Below are positions 14,190 through 15,166 of a stretch of 15,166 nt of DNA, piece after piece. This DNA comes from Bacillota bacterium. Its GTDB lineage: Bacteria; Bacillota; Clostridia; Oscillospirales; Oscillospiraceae. The notes under the pieces were generated by a model. The model was not told where the DNA came from. It searched no databases and saw nothing but the letters and a program-made list of their open reading frames with translations. How positions within the stretch are numbered: position 1 is the stretch's first letter; every line of letters begins with the position of its first letter. The stretch lies in the NCBI GenBank assembly GCA_023406225.1, contig JAEXWS010000079.1, positions 1 to 15,166 on the forward strand, given 5' to 3'. Position numbers and translations under genes: made by a program.

Positions 14190-14816
14190 ATGAAAATTAT
14201 CACCGGCGGCTTGGAATACCCGGTCGCTGCGATACCCAGCCTGGGGGAGCGGACGGTGCGTCTGCCGCTGGAGGCCGTCCCGGAGGTCATCGGAGAGACG
14301 GTGACTCTTACGGACAACGACAGTGCGGAGTTGTGCCCGCCCTGGACCGTGGCCGACTGGTTGCGGTGCTACCTGGACGGGAACACGCTGGTTTTGACGC
14401 AGATGCCGGAGGCGGTGGCGGAGGAGCCGCCTTTGGATGAGATCAAAGCGGAGCGGGTGGCCCAGAGCAAGTCCGGCCTTGCCGCATACCTGGTGGGCCA
14501 TCCGCTGACCTGGACGGACGGCAAGCAGTACAGCGTGACCGAGGAGAAGCAGGCCCTGCTCATGGGCAACATCGCCGCGTACCAATTGGAGGTGCAGGGC
14601 AATCCGGCGGCGGAGATCACCTGGAACGCCACCGGCGAGGAGTGCGTGGAGTGGGCCTTCGCGGACCTGTGCGCCTTAGCAGTTGCCGTCAAGGCGTATG
14701 TGAAGCCCCTGGTTGCCTACCAGCAGGCCAAAGAGGTGGAGATCATGGCGTGCGGGACGGTGGAGGCCGTGGCGGCCGTGGTCGTGGATTACGTAGCTGT
14801 GGGAGGGAATGCGTAG
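14190..14816 (+). CDS. DUF4376-containing tail protein (fibre accessory/assembly)
   Basis: ATG 14190 follows AAGGAGGAGCCT, a near-perfect ribosome site; the frame extends to 14172 without one. The 208-aa product has an N-terminal part (MKIITGGLEYPVAAIPSLGE) and, from about residue 85, DEIKAERVAQSKSGLAAYLV through VEWAFADLCALAVAVKAYVK, typical of the DUF4376 domain found at the end of tail fibre accessory proteins. GC is high again, so this marks the right border of the variable cassette. It may act as a fibre assembly factor or a structural adaptor. Confidence 0.75.
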   Translation: MKIITGGLEYPVAAIPSLGERTVRLPLEAVPEVIGETVTLTDNDSAELCPPWTVADWLRCYLDGNTLVLTQMPEAVAEEPPLDEIKAERVAQSKSGLAAYLVGHPLTWTDGKQYSVTEEKQALLMGNIAAYQLEVQGNPAAEITWNATGEECVEWAFADLCALAVAVKAYVKPLVAYQQAKEVEIMACGTVEAVAAVVVDYVAVGGNA

Positions 14817-14940
14817 GGAAGCGGTCCTGGCCGCGCAGGCCGTCTTGGGCGCTGCGGCGGTCACAGCGGCGGAGTTCTGCGCGGGGGCAGTGCTGGACGA
14901 CTGGCTGCGGTGCTTGCTGGAGGTGAGAAGAACGGCCTGA
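14809..14940 (+). CDS. Small hydrophobic protein, 43 aa
   Basis: ATG 14809 overlaps the end of the DUF4376 gene (stop at 14814-14816). The product starts MRREAVLAAQAVLGAAAVTA and continues AEFCAGAVLDDWLRCLLEVRRTA. The Ala-rich stretch (about 5-30) could be one membrane helix. A purine-rich GGGAGGGA abuts the ATG, too close for an ideal ribosome site, so coupling to the gene before is likely. It might be a small lysis or phage membrane protein, but no family is recognised and it could be a remnant. Confidence 0.45.
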   Translation: MRREAVLAAQAVLGAAAVTAAEFCAGAVLDDWLRCLLEVRRTA

Positions 14941-14967
14941 TAACAACTGATTTGAGGAGGCGGCGGA

Positions 14968-15166
14968 GTGGAGACGGTTTTACTGCTGTTTTCCGGGGCG
15001 GCCGGGGCGGCGGCGATCAAGCTGCTGGACGGCGTGGTACAGTTCTTCCTTCAGCGCAGGGCCCGGCGGCAGGACAGCGGCGCGGCCCGGAAAACGGACC
15101 TGGAAAAGCGCCTGGACGCCATTGCGGACTGCCTGATGGCGTCCTCGATGGACCGCATCCAGTACC
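14968..15166 (+). CDS. Phage-type membrane protein (holin-module position), truncated by the window edge
   Basis: GTG 14968 lies seven bases after TTTGAGGAGG, a strong site. The 66 visible codons read METVLLLFSGAAGAAAIKLL, then DGVVQFFLQRRARRQD, a charged helix RKTDLEKRLDAIADCLMASS and MDRIQY at the edge. One N-terminal membrane helix (about 3-28) followed by a basic coiled region is the pattern of small membrane proteins encoded just before or within phage lysis modules in Firmicutes; some related ones are annotated as holins. The C-terminus is missing, so the class cannot be settled. Confidence 0.55.
   Translation, partial: METVLLLFSGAAGAAAIKLLDGVVQFFLQRRARRQDSGAARKTDLEKRLDAIADCLMASSMDRIQY

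Overview
The window looks like part of the chromosome of a GC-rich, spore-forming Clostridia bacterium, perhaps of the Oscillospiraceae type. Evidence for this is the strong Shine-Dalgarno sites of GGAGG type, GC-rich codon use, a SleL/YaaH-like spore-cortex glycosidase, and a PBSX/diffocin-type contractile tail operon. The genus is inferred, not proven.

Layout. (1) Positions 1-1501 are host genes: the end of a probable EamA/DMT-type transporter closed by a 23-bp hairpin, then a LysM-LysM-GH18 cortex hydrolase. (2) Positions 1502-2577 are a junction of debris and small genes: a decayed minus-strand serine recombinase, a 42-codon minus-strand ORF with its own terminator, a plus-strand 3' gene fragment, a 71-aa unknown gene, and a perfect 26-bp palindrome next to a possible promoter. 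(3) Positions 2648-12038 are a compact plus-strand contractile tail operon in PBSX order: tail terminator-like, sheath, tube, assembly chaperone with a -1 frameshift extension, tape measure, LysM baseplate protein, hub, DUF2577, DUF2634, baseplate J, DUF2313. One minus-strand cassette at 5234-5806, with its own promoter and terminator, is inserted between the chaperone and the tape measure. (4) Positions 12028-14816 are the variable receptor-binding end: a modular fibre, several small fibre or tip proteins with clearly lower GC, and a DUF4376 protein. A pure CA dinucleotide tract of 31 bases lies in a short leader ORF just before two tip genes. (5) Positions 14809 to the end hold a small ORF and the start of a phage-type membrane protein, probably opening the lysis module.

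No capsid, portal or terminase gene lies between the host genes and the tail genes, and every tail ORF is intact. This fits a headless contractile particle (R-type tailocin like diffocin) at least as well as a phage; the sequence past the right edge would decide.

The most notable signals are: the CA tract, which could switch translation of the tip genes by changing the frame of a coupled leader ORF; the in-phase A AAA AAC slippery site in the tail chaperone; and the self-contained antisense moron-like cassette.
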